Assembly (NCBI RefSeq): GCF_001662875.1
Contig: NZ_JPVZ01000001.1
Span: 248,001 to 312,000 of the forward strand
Source: Thalassospira tepidiphila MCCC 1A03514
Lineage (GTDB): Bacteria > Pseudomonadota > Alphaproteobacteria > Rhodospirillales > Thalassospiraceae
Direction: 5' to 3'
DNA: 64,000 nt
A program made the translations under genes and the position numbers. The notes beneath the pieces were generated by a model. That model was given only the letters and a program-made list of their open reading frames with translations, was not told where the DNA came from and searched no databases. Positions 10,256-21,540 of the stretch are shown in pieces. Positions within the stretch are counted from its first letter, which is position 1. The number at the start of each line of letters is the position of its first letter.

Positions 10256-11362
10256 TCAACCGGCTCTGCCCGGCAGAAAGGCTTCGAGTTCCCGAATAAC
10301 ACGCGACGCTGTCATGCCGTTCCACAACGGGATATCTGCGGGCTGCCGCACGCGATAATCCGACGCATGTAGCACCGATGTCACCGTATCGGACAGCTGA
10401 TGAAGTTCGACAAGCTGATTGGTTCCCAGCGTGATGGTGATTGGACGTTCGGTTGATGTGCGCAGCGTCAGGCATGGCACGCCAAGCAGGCTGGTTTCTT
10501 CCTGCACACCACCGGAGTCTGTTACTACAACGCCTGCGTCCTGCATCAAACTGGTAAACCCGACATACCCCATCGGCGGCAGCAAACGAACACCGGCAGT
10601 ACGCAGGGGCACCATCAAACGCGACGCCTGAAGACGCTTTTCTGTCCGGGGATGAAGGACAAAGCAGATATCCGCTTTGGTGGCGAGTACCATCAAAGCA
10701 TGGCATATCTGATGGAGCCGATCGAGATCATCGACATTGCCTTGCCGATGCAGGGTTACAAGCACATAGCGACCTTTAACGAGATCGAGCTTGCGGGCGG
10801 TTTCTTCCTGATCAATCCTTCCTTTCATCATTGCCAACGTATCAGCCATGATATTGCCGACACGCTTGATGCGGTCGGCCGTGATCCCTTCGGCCCGTAA
10901 ATTTGCATCTGCATCCATCGACGGCGTCAGCAACAGACCTGCCTTGTGATCTATCTCGATACGGTTTTGCTCTTCGGGCATGTCGGGATCAAAGCATCTG
11001 AGACCCGCTTCCAGGTGAACAAGGGGCACGTTTATCTCAGTTGCAACGATGGCTGCGGCACGGGATGAATTCACATCCCCCACAACCAGAACCATGTCGG
11101 GCCGGTCTTCATGACAAAGTGCCTCATATGCCTGCATCATTCCGACAATGGGATCGCCATTTTCGGATGGCTCACAGTTCAGGACATGATCAGGGTCCGA
11201 CAATCCAAGCCCCCGCCAGATCGTCGAAGACATCGCGTCGTCGAAATGCTGGGCCGTATGGACAAAAGACGGACGAATTGCTGGATGGTTCGCCAATCCG
11301 CGCAACAGCGGCGCGATCTTCATGAAGTTGGGTCTGGCACCGGCAACGAGATGAAGCTTCAT
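10256..11362 (-). CDS. wecB: Non-hydrolysing UDP-N-acetylglucosamine 2-epimerase
   Basis: A 368-residue GT-B fold enzyme that interconverts UDP-GlcNAc and UDP-ManNAc for surface polysaccharide. Family features are the N-terminal GARPNFMKIAPLL, VHLEAGLRC, MPEEQNRIEIDH, GNIMADTL, the nucleotide-binding TDSGGVQEE, and RTSTERPIT. The start at 11362 (MKLHLVAGARP) matches the family, although its ribosome-binding site is weak; an in-frame ATG at 11377 would add MYRYK. No wecC or glycosyltransferase lies nearby, so the pathway partner must be encoded elsewhere. Confidence 0.9.
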   Translation of the reverse strand: MKLHLVAGARPNFMKIAPLLRGLANHPAIRPSFVHTAQHFDDAMSSTIWRGLGLSDPDHVLNCEPSENGDPIVGMMQAYEALCHEDRPDMVLVVGDVNSSRAAAIVATEINVPLVHLEAGLRCFDPDMPEEQNRIEIDHKAGLLLTPSMDADANLRAEGITADRIKRVGNIMADTLAMMKGRIDQEETARKLDLVKGRYVLVTLHRQGNVDDLDRLHQICHALMVLATKADICFVLHPRTEKRLQASRLMVPLRTAGVRLLPPMGYVGFTSLMQDAGVVVTDSGGVQEETSLLGVPCLTLRTSTERPITITLGTNQLVELHQLSDTVTSVLHASDYRVRQPADIPLWNGMTASRVIRELEAFLPGRAG

Positions 11363-11410
11363 CTTATATCGATACATCCTGCTTTTGGAAAAGCTTGGTC
11401 GTTTTCGCAT

Positions 11411-11676
11411 AGCCTAATAGATAAGTCCGGCTTCCCATAACCCTCTTTGGTATCGGTATTTTTTGCCGCACGTCTTCACAGCTGCGGGATCAGAAATACC
11501 AAATAACATCATCAGCCTACTTCATGGTCTCTGTATGTGACTTGCTCCCCCGCGCTTTAAGCATCCATGGTCTGAAAATTGCTTTGATTTCCGATGGTAA
11601 GCATGTCTGACGCCCCCGGAGGTCTTCTGGGAGTGCCAGCTTTGCTTTGTGCATCCCAGAAGAAAGGTATCTCGAA
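11411..11676. other. Intergenic region between wecB and an unknown gene
   Basis: About 265 bases between divergently oriented genes. A frame on the minus strand runs through part of it but overlaps the downstream gene and lacks a start signal. I see no operator, hairpin or repeat here that I could defend; it presumably contains both promoters. Confidence 0.4.
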
Positions 11677-12264
11677 ATGAGTGCTATTTTTGGATTGGGC
11701 AACGGGTTGCCGATATCAACCCGGGCCAGTTCTGCGGAACGGTCAGGTGCACACGAAAGTATCGAAAGTTTTAGCGCAGGTAGCGCTGCACCTGTTTCAG
11801 GCGTTGCGGCAATCGGATCTGAGGGTGGCTCCTCCAAAAGCCAACTTTCGGACGCGGTTCAAGCCGTCATGCTTGAATTCCAGAATATCGGAAGCGGGTC
11901 ATCAAGCTTTGCTGCGGCCATGGACGCAGTCAAAGCAAATGACAGCGCAAACGGTATCAAGACCACTGATGACCCGGTCTCGTCGAATTCCGATCCGGCA
12001 AAGGATGATCCTGCACTTGCAGAGCAGGATGCCGAGGAGGAATTCAAGTCTGCCGCTCGTGACAGTTTCAATCTACCGACAAAAGACAAGGAACGTAACG
12101 AACAGGCTAGAATTGAGAAACGCAAAGAACGTCAGGAAATTGACGATGCAGCCGAGCAGGCTGCAACGGATCTTCCAGAAAACGTTGCCGGTCTTGATAG
12201 CCGGGTTGCAGCCCAGGTCATATCTGGTCCGCCAGCACGACAGCAACCTGCATTGGCCGCCTGA
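11677..12264 (+). CDS. Hypothetical low-complexity, probably disordered protein
   Basis: A 195-residue protein that I do not recognise. It is rich in Ser, Ala, Gly and Glu/Asp with almost no large hydrophobic residues. The first half is Ser/Ala/Gly-rich. The middle contains one amphipathic stretch (QLSDAVQAVMLEFQNI), and residues about 125-165 are a highly charged helix (KDKERNEQARIEKRKERQEI). No signal peptide or membrane segment is seen. AGAAAGG sits about 9 bases before the ATG, and a strong terminator follows, so it is a self-contained transcription unit. Regulatory or structural roles are possible but unsupported. Confidence 0.65.
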   Translation: MSAIFGLGNGLPISTRASSAERSGAHESIESFSAGSAAPVSGVAAIGSEGGSSKSQLSDAVQAVMLEFQNIGSGSSSFAAAMDAVKANDSANGIKTTDDPVSSNSDPAKDDPALAEQDAEEEFKSAARDSFNLPTKDKERNEQARIEKRKERQEIDDAAEQAATDLPENVAGLDSRVAAQVISGPPARQQPALAA

Positions 12265-12290
12265 TTACATCGGCCTAAAAACCTTGAACG

Positions 12291-12319
12291 GAGCAGCGCA
12301 CACAAGCGCTGCTCTTTTT
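12291..12319 (+). terminator. Rho-independent terminator
   Basis: GAGCAGCGC and GCGCTGCTC form a perfect 9-bp stem with a 6-base loop, followed by TTTTT. It ends the unknown gene 27 bases upstream and may also slow transcription into the 3' end of the convergent ClC gene. Confidence 0.88.
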
Positions 12320-12333
12320 CATTGCGGATCGGA

Positions 12334-14127
12334 CTAGAACAGCTTTGGTGGTGCATCACCGCGTTCTTCGCTTTGCAGTTCCAGCAAGGCGTTGTTATAG
12401 GCCATCATAGCATCCTTTTCATGAACGAAACCGATGATATGGCGCTCCTCAGCGCTGTTAAGAACCGGCAGATGCTCTTCGCCGGTTTGCTCCATCAGTT
12501 TGATGGCCTTTTCGATATTGTCTGTCCGGTAAAGGACCGGCGGCTTTGATCGTGCGACCTCGCCGGCCGTGACTTCGTCGCCAAGATTGGGATCAAAGGC
12601 TGCATGGCGCAAATCGGTCAGTGTGATCGTTCCGTGCAGTTTGCCCTGATCATCAATGACAAAAAGTTCCGAATAGGGTGCGTTGATCAGCTTTTCGCGG
12701 ACAGTCGTTAGCCCCTCGGTCAGCGGGACGGTTTCGTATTCGCGCTTCATGATCTCGTCCACCTTGATCGTGCGCAGCAAATTGACCTCCCTGCCCCAGC
12801 GCGTAGACAAACCACGGCATTTCAATTGCCACTGGAAAAACGATCCGCCCTGGAACTGATCCATCACCACCGTCGCCAGCACAGATGCCACCATCACCGC
12901 AACCGTCAACGCATAGTCACCAGTCAATTCAAAGATGATCAGTGTCGTTGAAATCGGTGCACCAAGGATGGCCGCGGCAACAGCGCCCATGCCAACAAGC
13001 GTGTAGGCCGAATAGCCAGATGATAGCTCGGGAAAGGCACTGGTTGCGATCATCCCGAATGCCCCGCCCAGCATCGCACCAAGGAAAAGTGCCGGGCTGA
13101 ACATGCCGCCCGCAAAACCAAGTCCCATGCAGATCGAAACGGCAAAGCCCTTGGCAAGCAACAAGCCGATCAGGAAAGTCAGGCTGTAGCTTTCATTAAG
13201 TGCATCGTTCATCGCCCCATAGCCGACACCGACAATCTGCGGAAAGACCAACGCGATCAGGCCAACAATCAGCCCGGCAACCGCCGGTCGCAGCCAAAGC
13301 GGTGCATTGGTCCGATTTGCCGTTTTTTGCACGACCGGGATGGCACGCACGACCAGAACCGCCGCCACACCGGCAATAATGCCCAAAAGTGCGAAGGCCG
13401 GGAACTCCCAAAAAGACTGGATCTCATGCCCCGGGATCAGGAAGGCGACCTCATCACCGTAATAGATGCGTGTTATGACCGTACCGGTAACCGATGCCAG
13501 CACAATCGGCGCAAAAGCCGTCAGTGCATAATGACCCAGTGCAACTTCGTGGGCAAAAAGGGCGCCCGCCAGCGGCGCGTTGAACGATGCGGCCACCGCT
13601 GATGCCACGCCACAGCCCAAAAGTGTTCGGGATGCCGAACGGCGCAAATGAAGAATGCGCGCCAGCCACGCACCAAATGATGCGCCCATATGGACAACCG
13701 GCCCTTCCCGGCCAAGGGATGCGCCACTGCCAAGTGACACCGCACTGGCAATCGCACTTTTGATCCCGCAGCGGGTCGACATGCGCGCATCATGGAACGA
13801 TGCCGCGTCGATCACATCGGCAACCCCGTGCGGTCTTCTTTCCGGAAGGAACTTGTAAATAAAAATCCCGACAATCAGACCGCCCACCGCCGGGGCCAGG
13901 ATGAGTTGCCAGACGGGAATTTCACTGAGATGCCGGTGAAGGGCCTCTTCGCCAGTGCCGAAAAACAACGACTGGACAAGTAACAAGCCATCTCGAAACA
14001 AGATGGCGCCGCCCCCGGCCAGTGCCCCGACAATCATTGCCAAAATCGACAGAACCAGTTGCTCGCTTTTGACGATGCGACGCATGCGGTTCAAAAAGAT
14101 GTTCGATTTCAAAAGCTTTTCAGCCAT
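12334..14127 (-). CDS. ClC-family chloride channel/antiporter with CBS pair
   Basis: A 597-residue ClC protein. The membrane part (about residues 20-430) carries the anion-filter motifs GSGASLGREGP (with the gating Glu) and GFAGGMFSPALFLGA. Residues about 450-590 form a cytoplasmic pair of CBS domains (for example YSELFVIDDQGKLHGTITLTD), which in other ClCs bind adenine nucleotides. It moves chloride, possibly in exchange for protons; the sequence alone does not separate channel from exchanger. It is convergent with the unknown gene upstream and probably monocistronic. Confidence 0.9.
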   Translation of the reverse strand: MAEKLLKSNIFLNRMRRIVKSEQLVLSILAMIVGALAGGGAILFRDGLLLVQSLFFGTGEEALHRHLSEIPVWQLILAPAVGGLIVGIFIYKFLPERRPHGVADVIDAASFHDARMSTRCGIKSAIASAVSLGSGASLGREGPVVHMGASFGAWLARILHLRRSASRTLLGCGVASAVAASFNAPLAGALFAHEVALGHYALTAFAPIVLASVTGTVITRIYYGDEVAFLIPGHEIQSFWEFPAFALLGIIAGVAAVLVVRAIPVVQKTANRTNAPLWLRPAVAGLIVGLIALVFPQIVGVGYGAMNDALNESYSLTFLIGLLLAKGFAVSICMGLGFAGGMFSPALFLGAMLGGAFGMIATSAFPELSSGYSAYTLVGMGAVAAAILGAPISTTLIIFELTGDYALTVAVMVASVLATVVMDQFQGGSFFQWQLKCRGLSTRWGREVNLLRTIKVDEIMKREYETVPLTEGLTTVREKLINAPYSELFVIDDQGKLHGTITLTDLRHAAFDPNLGDEVTAGEVARSKPPVLYRTDNIEKAIKLMEQTGEEHLPVLNSAEERHIIGFVHEKDAMMAYNNALLELQSEERGDAPPKLF

Positions 14128-14423
14128 ATCAGCAATACCGGGGTTGGCGAATTGATTGTGCGTATGATCTTAGGATCAGCTTTTCCTGCGAATAAAGGGT
14201 AAAGACAAGAACCACCATGTTTAATTTCGCATTCCTGACGCCCGTTGATTGATCAGGATAGATATGCCACAACAAGTGACCCGGATTCAGCGCACCCCCA
14301 GTGCCGCGATCCCGTTTCAGAAAACCGTCATTGCCAAAATCATACGAAATACAGCATTCTGCCCGTCTCGCGTGAAAGCAGGGCCAGAAATGCCACCAAT
14401 CGTTCTCAACGGAACCAAAAACA

Positions 14424-15668
14424 ATGAATGACCATCGACCAACGGGTATACAGGCGGCGCGGCCGCTGCCCGGTCTTGTTGAATTTATCTGTCTGATGGC
14501 AATCACCATCGGGCTTGTTGCCCTGTCGATTGACAATCTGCTGCCGGCCTTTGAACCGATCGCGCAAGACTTTGGCATCGAAGACGGCAACCGCATGCAA
14601 ATGCTGATTTATGTCTTCATGATCGCGTTTGGCCTGATGCAGATCGTTTATGGCCCGCTTGCCGATAGTTTTGGTCGCCGCCCCACCCTGATCGCAGGAC
14701 TTGGTATTTATTGCATCGGTACCGTGATGGCGATCTTTGCCGACAGCTATGAACACCTTCTTATCGCACGTTTCGTGCAGGGTCTTGGTGCGGCTGCACC
14801 GCGGGTTCTGACCATGGCGATCACGCGCGACTGTTTCGAAGGGCGCGAAATGGCCCGCGTCATGTCATTTGTCATGATGGTGTTCATCATCCTGCCTGTG
14901 TTCGCCCCGGCATCAGGCAGCCTGATTTTGGCGCTGGCCAACTGGCATATGATTTTCGTCAGCACCTTGGTCCTCGCGATTGCGATTGTCTGCTGGTACC
15001 TGCTGCGCATGCCTGAAACCCTGCATCCGGAATATCGGCATAAATTGTCGATGCGTCGGATCGCACGCGACATCAAAACCACCGTCACCAATCGTCAGAC
15101 ATTCGGCTATGCCACGGCGATGGGCGTCATGTTTGCCTGCCTGATGGCCTATATCGGATCTGCCCAGCAGATCTTCGAAACCGAGGTTTACGGGCTTGGT
15201 GTCTGGTTCCCGCTGGCGTTTGGCATGATTGCAGCCTGCATGAGTTTCTCGTCATTCATCAATGCACGACTGGTGCGCAAGATCGGCATGCACAAGATTT
15301 CTCATGTCGCGCTGTTCTTCCTGACCGCCAGCAGCCTGATCAATGTGCTGATTGCCCTTTGGTTTGACGGGCATCCGCCCTTGTTCGTCTTTGGCATCGG
15401 CCTGACAACGATCCTGTTCTGTTTCTCACTGACCATGCCGAACTTCAACTCGCTTGCGATGGAGCCGGTCGGCGCGATTGCTGGTACTGCATCCTCGATC
15501 ACCGGCGTCTACAGCACGTTGATCGGCGTGATCGCCGGCGGGATTATCGGGCAGCAGTTCAATGGCACTGTCATCCCGCTTCTGGTCGGTTACTTCGCGC
15601 TTGGCCTGATTGGCATTGTGATTGTTGGCATCACTGAACGCGGCAAGTTCTGCCACGCAACCCACTAG
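14424..15668 (+). CDS. Bcr/CflA-family MFS drug efflux transporter
   Basis: A 414-residue major facilitator with 12 predicted helices. The cytoplasmic loop 2-3 motif appears as YGPLADSFGRRPTL, and DHA1-type motif C-like residues are in helix 5 (FAPASGSLI). It resembles bicyclomycin/chloramphenicol exporters; the substrate is not deducible. The 296 bases upstream of the start show no feature I can defend. The gene ends at a strong bidirectional terminator shared with metH. Confidence 0.82.
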   Translation: MNDHRPTGIQAARPLPGLVEFICLMAITIGLVALSIDNLLPAFEPIAQDFGIEDGNRMQMLIYVFMIAFGLMQIVYGPLADSFGRRPTLIAGLGIYCIGTVMAIFADSYEHLLIARFVQGLGAAAPRVLTMAITRDCFEGREMARVMSFVMMVFIILPVFAPASGSLILALANWHMIFVSTLVLAIAIVCWYLLRMPETLHPEYRHKLSMRRIARDIKTTVTNRQTFGYATAMGVMFACLMAYIGSAQQIFETEVYGLGVWFPLAFGMIAACMSFSSFINARLVRKIGMHKISHVALFFLTASSLINVLIALWFDGHPPLFVFGIGLTTILFCFSLTMPNFNSLAMEPVGAIAGTASSITGVYSTLIGVIAGGIIGQQFNGTVIPLLVGYFALGLIGIVIVGITERGKFCHATH

Positions 15669-15689
15669 GCACCGATATTCCTGGACACA

Positions 15690-15725
15690 AAAAAGCCCCG
15701 CAGAGTGCAGTCTGCGGGGCTTTTC
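15690..15725. terminator. Bidirectional rho-independent terminator
   Basis: AAAAGCCCCGCAGA and its partner TCTGCGGGGCTTTT make a 14-bp stem around an 8-base loop, with A-rich and T-rich flanks that serve both strands. It separates the convergent MFS exporter and the methionine operon (metH stop at 15745). Confidence 0.9.
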
Positions 15726-15744
15726 CTTGCGACCGGACAGGCGA

Positions 15745-18396
15745 TTATTTCGCCTGACGCGGATCGTAATTGAGGTTTGGTGCCAACCAGCGTTCTGCCT
15801 CGGCCAAGGTCATGCCCTTGCGCTCGGCATAGCTTTCCACCTGATCGCGTTCGATTTTACCAAGGCCGAAATACTTGGCATCCGGGTTGGCAAAGTAAAA
15901 ACCGCTCACCGACGAGGTTGGCGTCATGGCATAGCTTTCAGTCAGAGACACACCAACATTCTTCTCTGCATCCAAAAGATCCCAAAGAATGCCTTTCTCG
16001 GTATGTTCCGGGCAGGCCGGATAACCCGGTGCCGGACGGATACCGCGATATTTTTCGGCAATCAGATCATCATTGCCAAGCGCCTCGTCCGGTGCATAGC
16101 CCCAAAGCTCTTTACGAACTTTTTCGTGCATATGCTCGGCAAAGGCCTCGGCAAAACGGTCACCCAGGGCCTTGACCAGGATGGCATTGTAATCATCATG
16201 CTCTGCTTCAAGCTTGGCAGAGATTTCTTCGACTTCCGGCCCGGCGGTAACAACAAAGGCGCCGATATAGTCGGTCTTGCCGCTGTCTTTTGGCGCGATA
16301 TAGTCGGCCAACGCGCGGTTCGGACGCTTGTTGTTTTCACGATACATCTGCTGACGCAGGGTATGGAGCATCACCGGCTCATTCTTCTCCGGTGCCGGGG
16401 TAACTTCGATATCATCACCGACCGAGTTGGCTGGCCACAGACCGACAACCGCCTTGGGCTTGAACCATTTTTCGGCAACGATTTTTTTGAGCATTTCCTG
16501 CGCGTCCGCATAAAGGCTACGCGCTGTTTCGCCGACCTTTTCATCCTTCAGGATCTCGGGGAAACGCCCATGAAGTTCCCAGGTCTCGAAGAACGGCTTC
16601 CAGTCAAAACGCGACACCAGTTCTTCCAGATCGAAATCTTCAAACAGGGTGATACCGGGTTTGAGCGGAACCGGTGCTTCAAAGTTGTCCCAGTCAAGCT
16701 GAACCTTGTTTGCACGTGCATCGACAATCGAGAAACGCTTTTTCTGCAGTTGCTGTGCTGCATGCTTTTCAGCCATCGCGATATATTCGTTGCGAATTTC
16801 CTCAGCAAAGCGTTCGCCATTGGTTTTTGAAAGCAAATTGCTAGCAACACCGACCGCGCGCGATGCGTCGATGACGTACACTACAGACGATTTCAGATAG
16901 TTCGGCGCGATTTTAACCGCGGTATGGACCTTCGACGTCGTCGCCCCGCCAATCAGAAGCGGAATATCCAACCCCTCGCGTTCCATTTCGGCCGCGACAT
17001 AGGTCATCTCTTCGAGGGACGGGGTAATCAGGCCCGACAAACCGATCATGTCGACCTTTTCGGCCTTGGCGGTTTCGATGATTTTCTGGGTCGGCACCAT
17101 CACGCCAAGGTCGATGACCTCGAAGTTGTTACATTGCAGAACCACACCAACGATGTTCTTGCCGATGTCATGCACGTCGCCCTTAACTGTCGCGAGCAAG
17201 ATCTTGCCGTTGGTTTCATGCTTGCCATCTTTTTCCTCTTCGATGAAGGGAATCAGATAAGCCACCGCCTTTTTCATCACGCGCGCGGATTTCACCACCT
17301 GTGGCAGGAACATCTTGCCGTCACCAAACAGGTCACCAACGATGTTCATGCCGTCCATCAACGGACCTTCAATCACATGCAGCGGCTTGTCGGCCTGTTG
17401 ACGGGCTTCCTCGGTGTCTTCCTCGACGAACTCGGCAATACCGTTGATCAGGGCATGTGCCAGACGTTCCTTGACCGGCTTTTTACGCCATTCAAGGTCG
17501 GCCTTTTTCTCGGGTCCGCCGGTACCTTTGTATTTCTCGGCCACTTCGAGCAAACGGTCGGTCGCATCCGAACGACGGTTCAGGATGACGTCTTCGACGC
17601 GTTCACGAAGTTCTGCCGGGATTTCTTCATACACAACCAACTGACCGGCATTGACGATCCCCATATCCAGTCCCGCCTTGATGGCGTGATACAGGAAGAC
17701 CGAGTGCATCGCTTCGCGGACCGGGTTGTTGCCACGGAACGAGAAGGAAACGTTGGAAACACCACCGGAAATCTTGGCGTATGGCAGGTGTTTTTTGATC
17801 AGCTTGCAGGCTTCGATGAAGTCGACAGCATAATTGTCGTGTTCTTCGATACCGGTCGCGACGGCAAAGATGTTCGGATCGAAAATGATGTCTTCGGGCG
17901 GGAAACCAACCTTATCGACCAGCACGTTATAGCTGCGCTTGCAGATTTCGAACTTGCGATCAACCGTATCGGCCTGACCTTTTTCATCAAAGGCCATGAC
18001 AACGACTGCCGCACCATAGCGGCGCAGTTTTTTGGCCTGTTCGATGAAGGGTTCTTCGCCTTCCTTGAGACTGATCGAGTTTACAATACCCTTGCCCTGC
18101 AGGCATTTCAGACCGGCTTCGATCACGTTCCATTTGGAACTGTCGACCATGATCGGCACACGGGCAATGTCGGGCTCGGCCGCAATCAGATTGATGAACT
18201 TGACCATCGCCGTTTCGGCATCAAGCATCGCATCATCCATGTTGATGTCGATGATCTGCGCGCCGTTTTCGACCTGCTGACGGGCAATCTCAAGGGCTGC
18301 ATCGTAATCTTCTTCGACGATCAGCTTCTTGAATTTCAGCGATCCGGCGACGTTGGTCCGCTCACCAATATTGATAAATCTGGAAATGTCGGTCAT
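15745..18396 (-). CDS. metH: Methionine synthase, folate/cobalamin/activation part of a split MetH
   Basis: An 883-residue cobalamin-dependent methionine synthase lacking the homocysteine domain. It starts at the pterin-binding domain ([13 protein letters not shown]; about 1-270), continues with the cobalamin cap and B12 domain ([13 protein letters not shown], the DxHxxG cobalt-ligand motif; about 340-570), and ends with a complete SAM-dependent reactivation domain ([15 protein letters not shown]; about 600-883). The missing module is the gene 38 bases upstream. The start is set at 18396 (MTDISRF), with a purine-rich AAGAGA upstream. It is the last gene of the arsR-metF-metH operon. Confidence 0.93.
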   Translation of the reverse strand: MTDISRFINIGERTNVAGSLKFKKLIVEEDYDAALEIARQQVENGAQIIDINMDDAMLDAETAMVKFINLIAAEPDIARVPIMVDSSKWNVIEAGLKCLQGKGIVNSISLKEGEEPFIEQAKKLRRYGAAVVVMAFDEKGQADTVDRKFEICKRSYNVLVDKVGFPPEDIIFDPNIFAVATGIEEHDNYAVDFIEACKLIKKHLPYAKISGGVSNVSFSFRGNNPVREAMHSVFLYHAIKAGLDMGIVNAGQLVVYEEIPAELRERVEDVILNRRSDATDRLLEVAEKYKGTGGPEKKADLEWRKKPVKERLAHALINGIAEFVEEDTEEARQQADKPLHVIEGPLMDGMNIVGDLFGDGKMFLPQVVKSARVMKKAVAYLIPFIEEEKDGKHETNGKILLATVKGDVHDIGKNIVGVVLQCNNFEVIDLGVMVPTQKIIETAKAEKVDMIGLSGLITPSLEEMTYVAAEMEREGLDIPLLIGGATTSKVHTAVKIAPNYLKSSVVYVIDASRAVGVASNLLSKTNGERFAEEIRNEYIAMAEKHAAQQLQKKRFSIVDARANKVQLDWDNFEAPVPLKPGITLFEDFDLEELVSRFDWKPFFETWELHGRFPEILKDEKVGETARSLYADAQEMLKKIVAEKWFKPKAVVGLWPANSVGDDIEVTPAPEKNEPVMLHTLRQQMYRENNKRPNRALADYIAPKDSGKTDYIGAFVVTAGPEVEEISAKLEAEHDDYNAILVKALGDRFAEAFAEHMHEKVRKELWGYAPDEALGNDDLIAEKYRGIRPAPGYPACPEHTEKGILWDLLDAEKNVGVSLTESYAMTPTSSVSGFYFANPDAKYFGLGKIERDQVESYAERKGMTLAEAERWLAPNLNYDPRQAK

Positions 18397-18434
18397 GGGT
18401 CTTTTCGATCTCTTTTCAGCTATCAATATCAGAT

Positions 18435-19508
18435 TTACGCAGCATCAAACGGCTCAAGGCCGGACAGACGCATTCTTGGCTCAAACTTGGGCACAACGCG
18501 CGGCTTGGCATTTGCCACCGCATCGGCAATCGCCTTGATGTGCGGCGGTGTCGTGCCACAGCAGCCCCCCAGCAGATTGACCATGCCAGTATCGGCCCAT
18601 TCCTTTACCAATTCGGCCATTTCGGCATCAGTCTGGTCATATTCGCCAAATTCGTTGGGAAGGCCCGCATTGGGGTAAACCGAAACGCGGCATTCTGCAA
18701 TGCGCGACAGTTCCTGAACATACGGGCGCAGCTGCGCGGCACCCAATGCGCAGTTCAGACCAATCGAGAACGGCTTGGTATGGCGCACGGAGTTATAAAA
18801 CGCTTCGGTCGTCTGCCCCGAAAGCGTCCGGCCTGACGCATCGGTGATCGTGCCGGAAATCAGCACCGGGACATCTTCACCACGTTCGTCGAGAACTTCG
18901 TCGATGGCAAAAAGCGCAGCCTTGGCATTGAGCGTATCAAAAATGGTTTCCACCAGCAGCGTATCCGCCCCGCCATCCAGCAAACCGGTTGTGGCTTCCT
19001 TGTATGCCTCTTTGAGCTGGTCAAAGGTGATGGCACGGAAGCCGGGATTGTTCACATCCGGCGAAATCGATGCCGTACGGTTGGTCGGGCCGATAGCACC
19101 ATTTACAAAGCGCACATCCCCCGGATGGGCGGCTTCCCACTCATCACAGGCAGCGCGTGCAATCTTGGCACTTTCAAAATTGATCTCGTAGGCCAAGTCT
19201 TCCATGCCGTAATCGGCCTGGGCAATGGTTGTCGCGCTAAAGGTGTTGGTCCCGTTCAGGTCCGCACCGGCCGCGATGTACTGCAGATGGATGTCCTTGA
19301 TGATGTCCGGCTGGGTCAGTGACAAAAGGTCGTTGTTACCTTTGACGTCCTGCTTCCAGTCGGCAAAGCGTTCGCCGCGGTAGTCTTCCTCGGTCAACTT
19401 GTGCTTCTGGATCATCGTTCCCATTGCGCCATCAAGGATCAGTATCTTTTCCTCGGCCCGTTTGCGCAGCAGGGCAATGCGTTCCTTGCGATCGTTCATC
19501 TTTTTCAT
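18435..19508 (-). CDS. Methionine synthase, homocysteine-binding part of a split MetH
   Basis: A 357-residue homocysteine S-methyltransferase domain, equivalent to MetH residues 1-350. DGAMGTMIQ at the start, TNTFSATT, the zinc-ligand Cys in GLNCALGA and the Cys pair in [11 protein letters not shown] are all present. It is expected to bind zinc and homocysteine and to work in trans with the cobalamin polypeptide encoded directly downstream. The two-gene arrangement is, to my knowledge, common in alphaproteobacteria. A second in-frame ATG at 19499 is an alternative start. Confidence 0.9.
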   Translation of the reverse strand: MKKMNDRKERIALLRKRAEEKILILDGAMGTMIQKHKLTEEDYRGERFADWKQDVKGNNDLLSLTQPDIIKDIHLQYIAAGADLNGTNTFSATTIAQADYGMEDLAYEINFESAKIARAACDEWEAAHPGDVRFVNGAIGPTNRTASISPDVNNPGFRAITFDQLKEAYKEATTGLLDGGADTLLVETIFDTLNAKAALFAIDEVLDERGEDVPVLISGTITDASGRTLSGQTTEAFYNSVRHTKPFSIGLNCALGAAQLRPYVQELSRIAECRVSVYPNAGLPNEFGEYDQTDAEMAELVKEWADTGMVNLLGGCCGTTPPHIKAIADAVANAKPRVVPKFEPRMRLSGLEPFDAA

Positions 19509-19552
19509 CCAATCAATTCTTCATGCGTCCGGGTTACAGGGCAAAAGCACCT

Positions 19553-20455
<903 letters not shown>

Positions 20456-20535
20456 TCAATCCTGTCTTCGCTTTCCCGCAGGCTGAGCCCTTGGGTCGGT
20501 CTTTCTATCTGGTTATTGTCGATACATGCTGCGCG

Positions 20536-21513
20536 TTATTCCGCAGCCTTTTCTGAATTTCTTTGAACTTTGTCCGCTGCTTGTGCCGATGTCGGGCGAG
20601 CCATCCAGATCCGAACCGTCAGTGGCTTGCCCGGCAAACTGACAACGTTGCCAGGCTCAAGACCGCTGGCGCGGAACCAGTCATTGATGGACGCGTCATC
20701 AAAACCAAGACGTCGATGCGCATGTTCTTCGCGGAGTTCTTCCTGTTCGTGCTGGGCAAAGTCGACAATGACAAGCTTACCCCCGGGGGCCAAAACGCGC
20801 GCTGCCTCGGCAAGGGCCGCCTCGGGCTTTTCAGCGAAATGCAGCACCTGATGAAGGGTCACCACATCAAACATGCCGCCGGGATAAGGCAACTGATACA
20901 TGTCGGCTTGTCGAACAAGGCAGTTGGACAGGTCTGCGCGCTGCAGACGCGCACGCGCAACAGCCAACATTTCGCGTGACATATCAACGCCAACGCCCTC
21001 TTCGGCGTTGCGCCCGAGAAGCTCAAGAATACGCCCGGTACCTGTTCCGACATCGAGAATCCGGCCACCGGTCAGGTCGCCCACCGCCTCAAGCAATGCT
21101 TTTTCAACAACCGCCTCGTCGACATGCAGCGAGCGAATCCGATCCCAGTCTTCGGCGTTGGCGCGGAAATATTCTGTCGCGATCTTTTCGCGTTCTGCCT
21201 TCACCTGATCGAGACGGGCACGATCAAGTGCAAGCGTCTCGTCATCTTTTGGCAGCAGATCCAGCACAGGCTGCACAAGGTCGGCACCCGGCCCGGAATG
21301 CGGCGTGCGATAGAAGACCCAAGTCCCTTCACGGAACCGGACAAGCAGGCCTGCCTCGCACAATAATTTAAGGTGTCGGGAGACGCGTGGCTGGCTCTGA
21401 CCGATGATCTGGGTGATTTCGCTGACCGTCAATTCGCACTCGGCACAGATCGCCAGCAAGCGAAGCCGCGTTGCTTCAGCAGCTGCGCGCAATCTTGCCA
21501 GAACCTGTTCCAT
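20536..21513 (-). CDS. ArsR-family regulator fused to a SAM-dependent methyltransferase domain
   Basis: A 325-residue two-domain protein. Residues 1-90 are an ArsR/SmtB winged helix (ELTVSEITQIIGQSQPRVSRHLKLL) lacking the ELCVCDL metal box. Residues about 140-300 are a class I methyltransferase (SAM motif LDVGTGTGRILELL, LHFAEKPEAALAEAARVL). It heads the metF-metH operon and its promoter holds a palindrome, so I infer an autoregulated repressor of methyl-cycle genes that senses SAM or S-adenosylhomocysteine through the second domain, comparable to SahR-type regulators. The ATG at 21513 is chosen because GGAGGG lies 7 bases upstream; the in-frame GTG at 21528 overlaps that site. Confidence 0.85.
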   Translation of the reverse strand: MEQVLARLRAAAEATRLRLLAICAECELTVSEITQIIGQSQPRVSRHLKLLCEAGLLVRFREGTWVFYRTPHSGPGADLVQPVLDLLPKDDETLALDRARLDQVKAEREKIATEYFRANAEDWDRIRSLHVDEAVVEKALLEAVGDLTGGRILDVGTGTGRILELLGRNAEEGVGVDMSREMLAVARARLQRADLSNCLVRQADMYQLPYPGGMFDVVTLHQVLHFAEKPEAALAEAARVLAPGGKLVIVDFAQHEQEELREEHAHRRLGFDDASINDWFRASGLEPGNVVSLPGKPLTVRIWMARPTSAQAADKVQRNSEKAAE

Positions 21514-21540
21514 ACCAATGCCCTCCACGTTGACAAGAAA

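Noticed and set aside
16924-18678. Open frame of 584 codons on the plus strand across the metH genes
   Set aside because: It is antisense to two genes with complete MetH domains and has no recognisable protein features; a codon-bias shadow.
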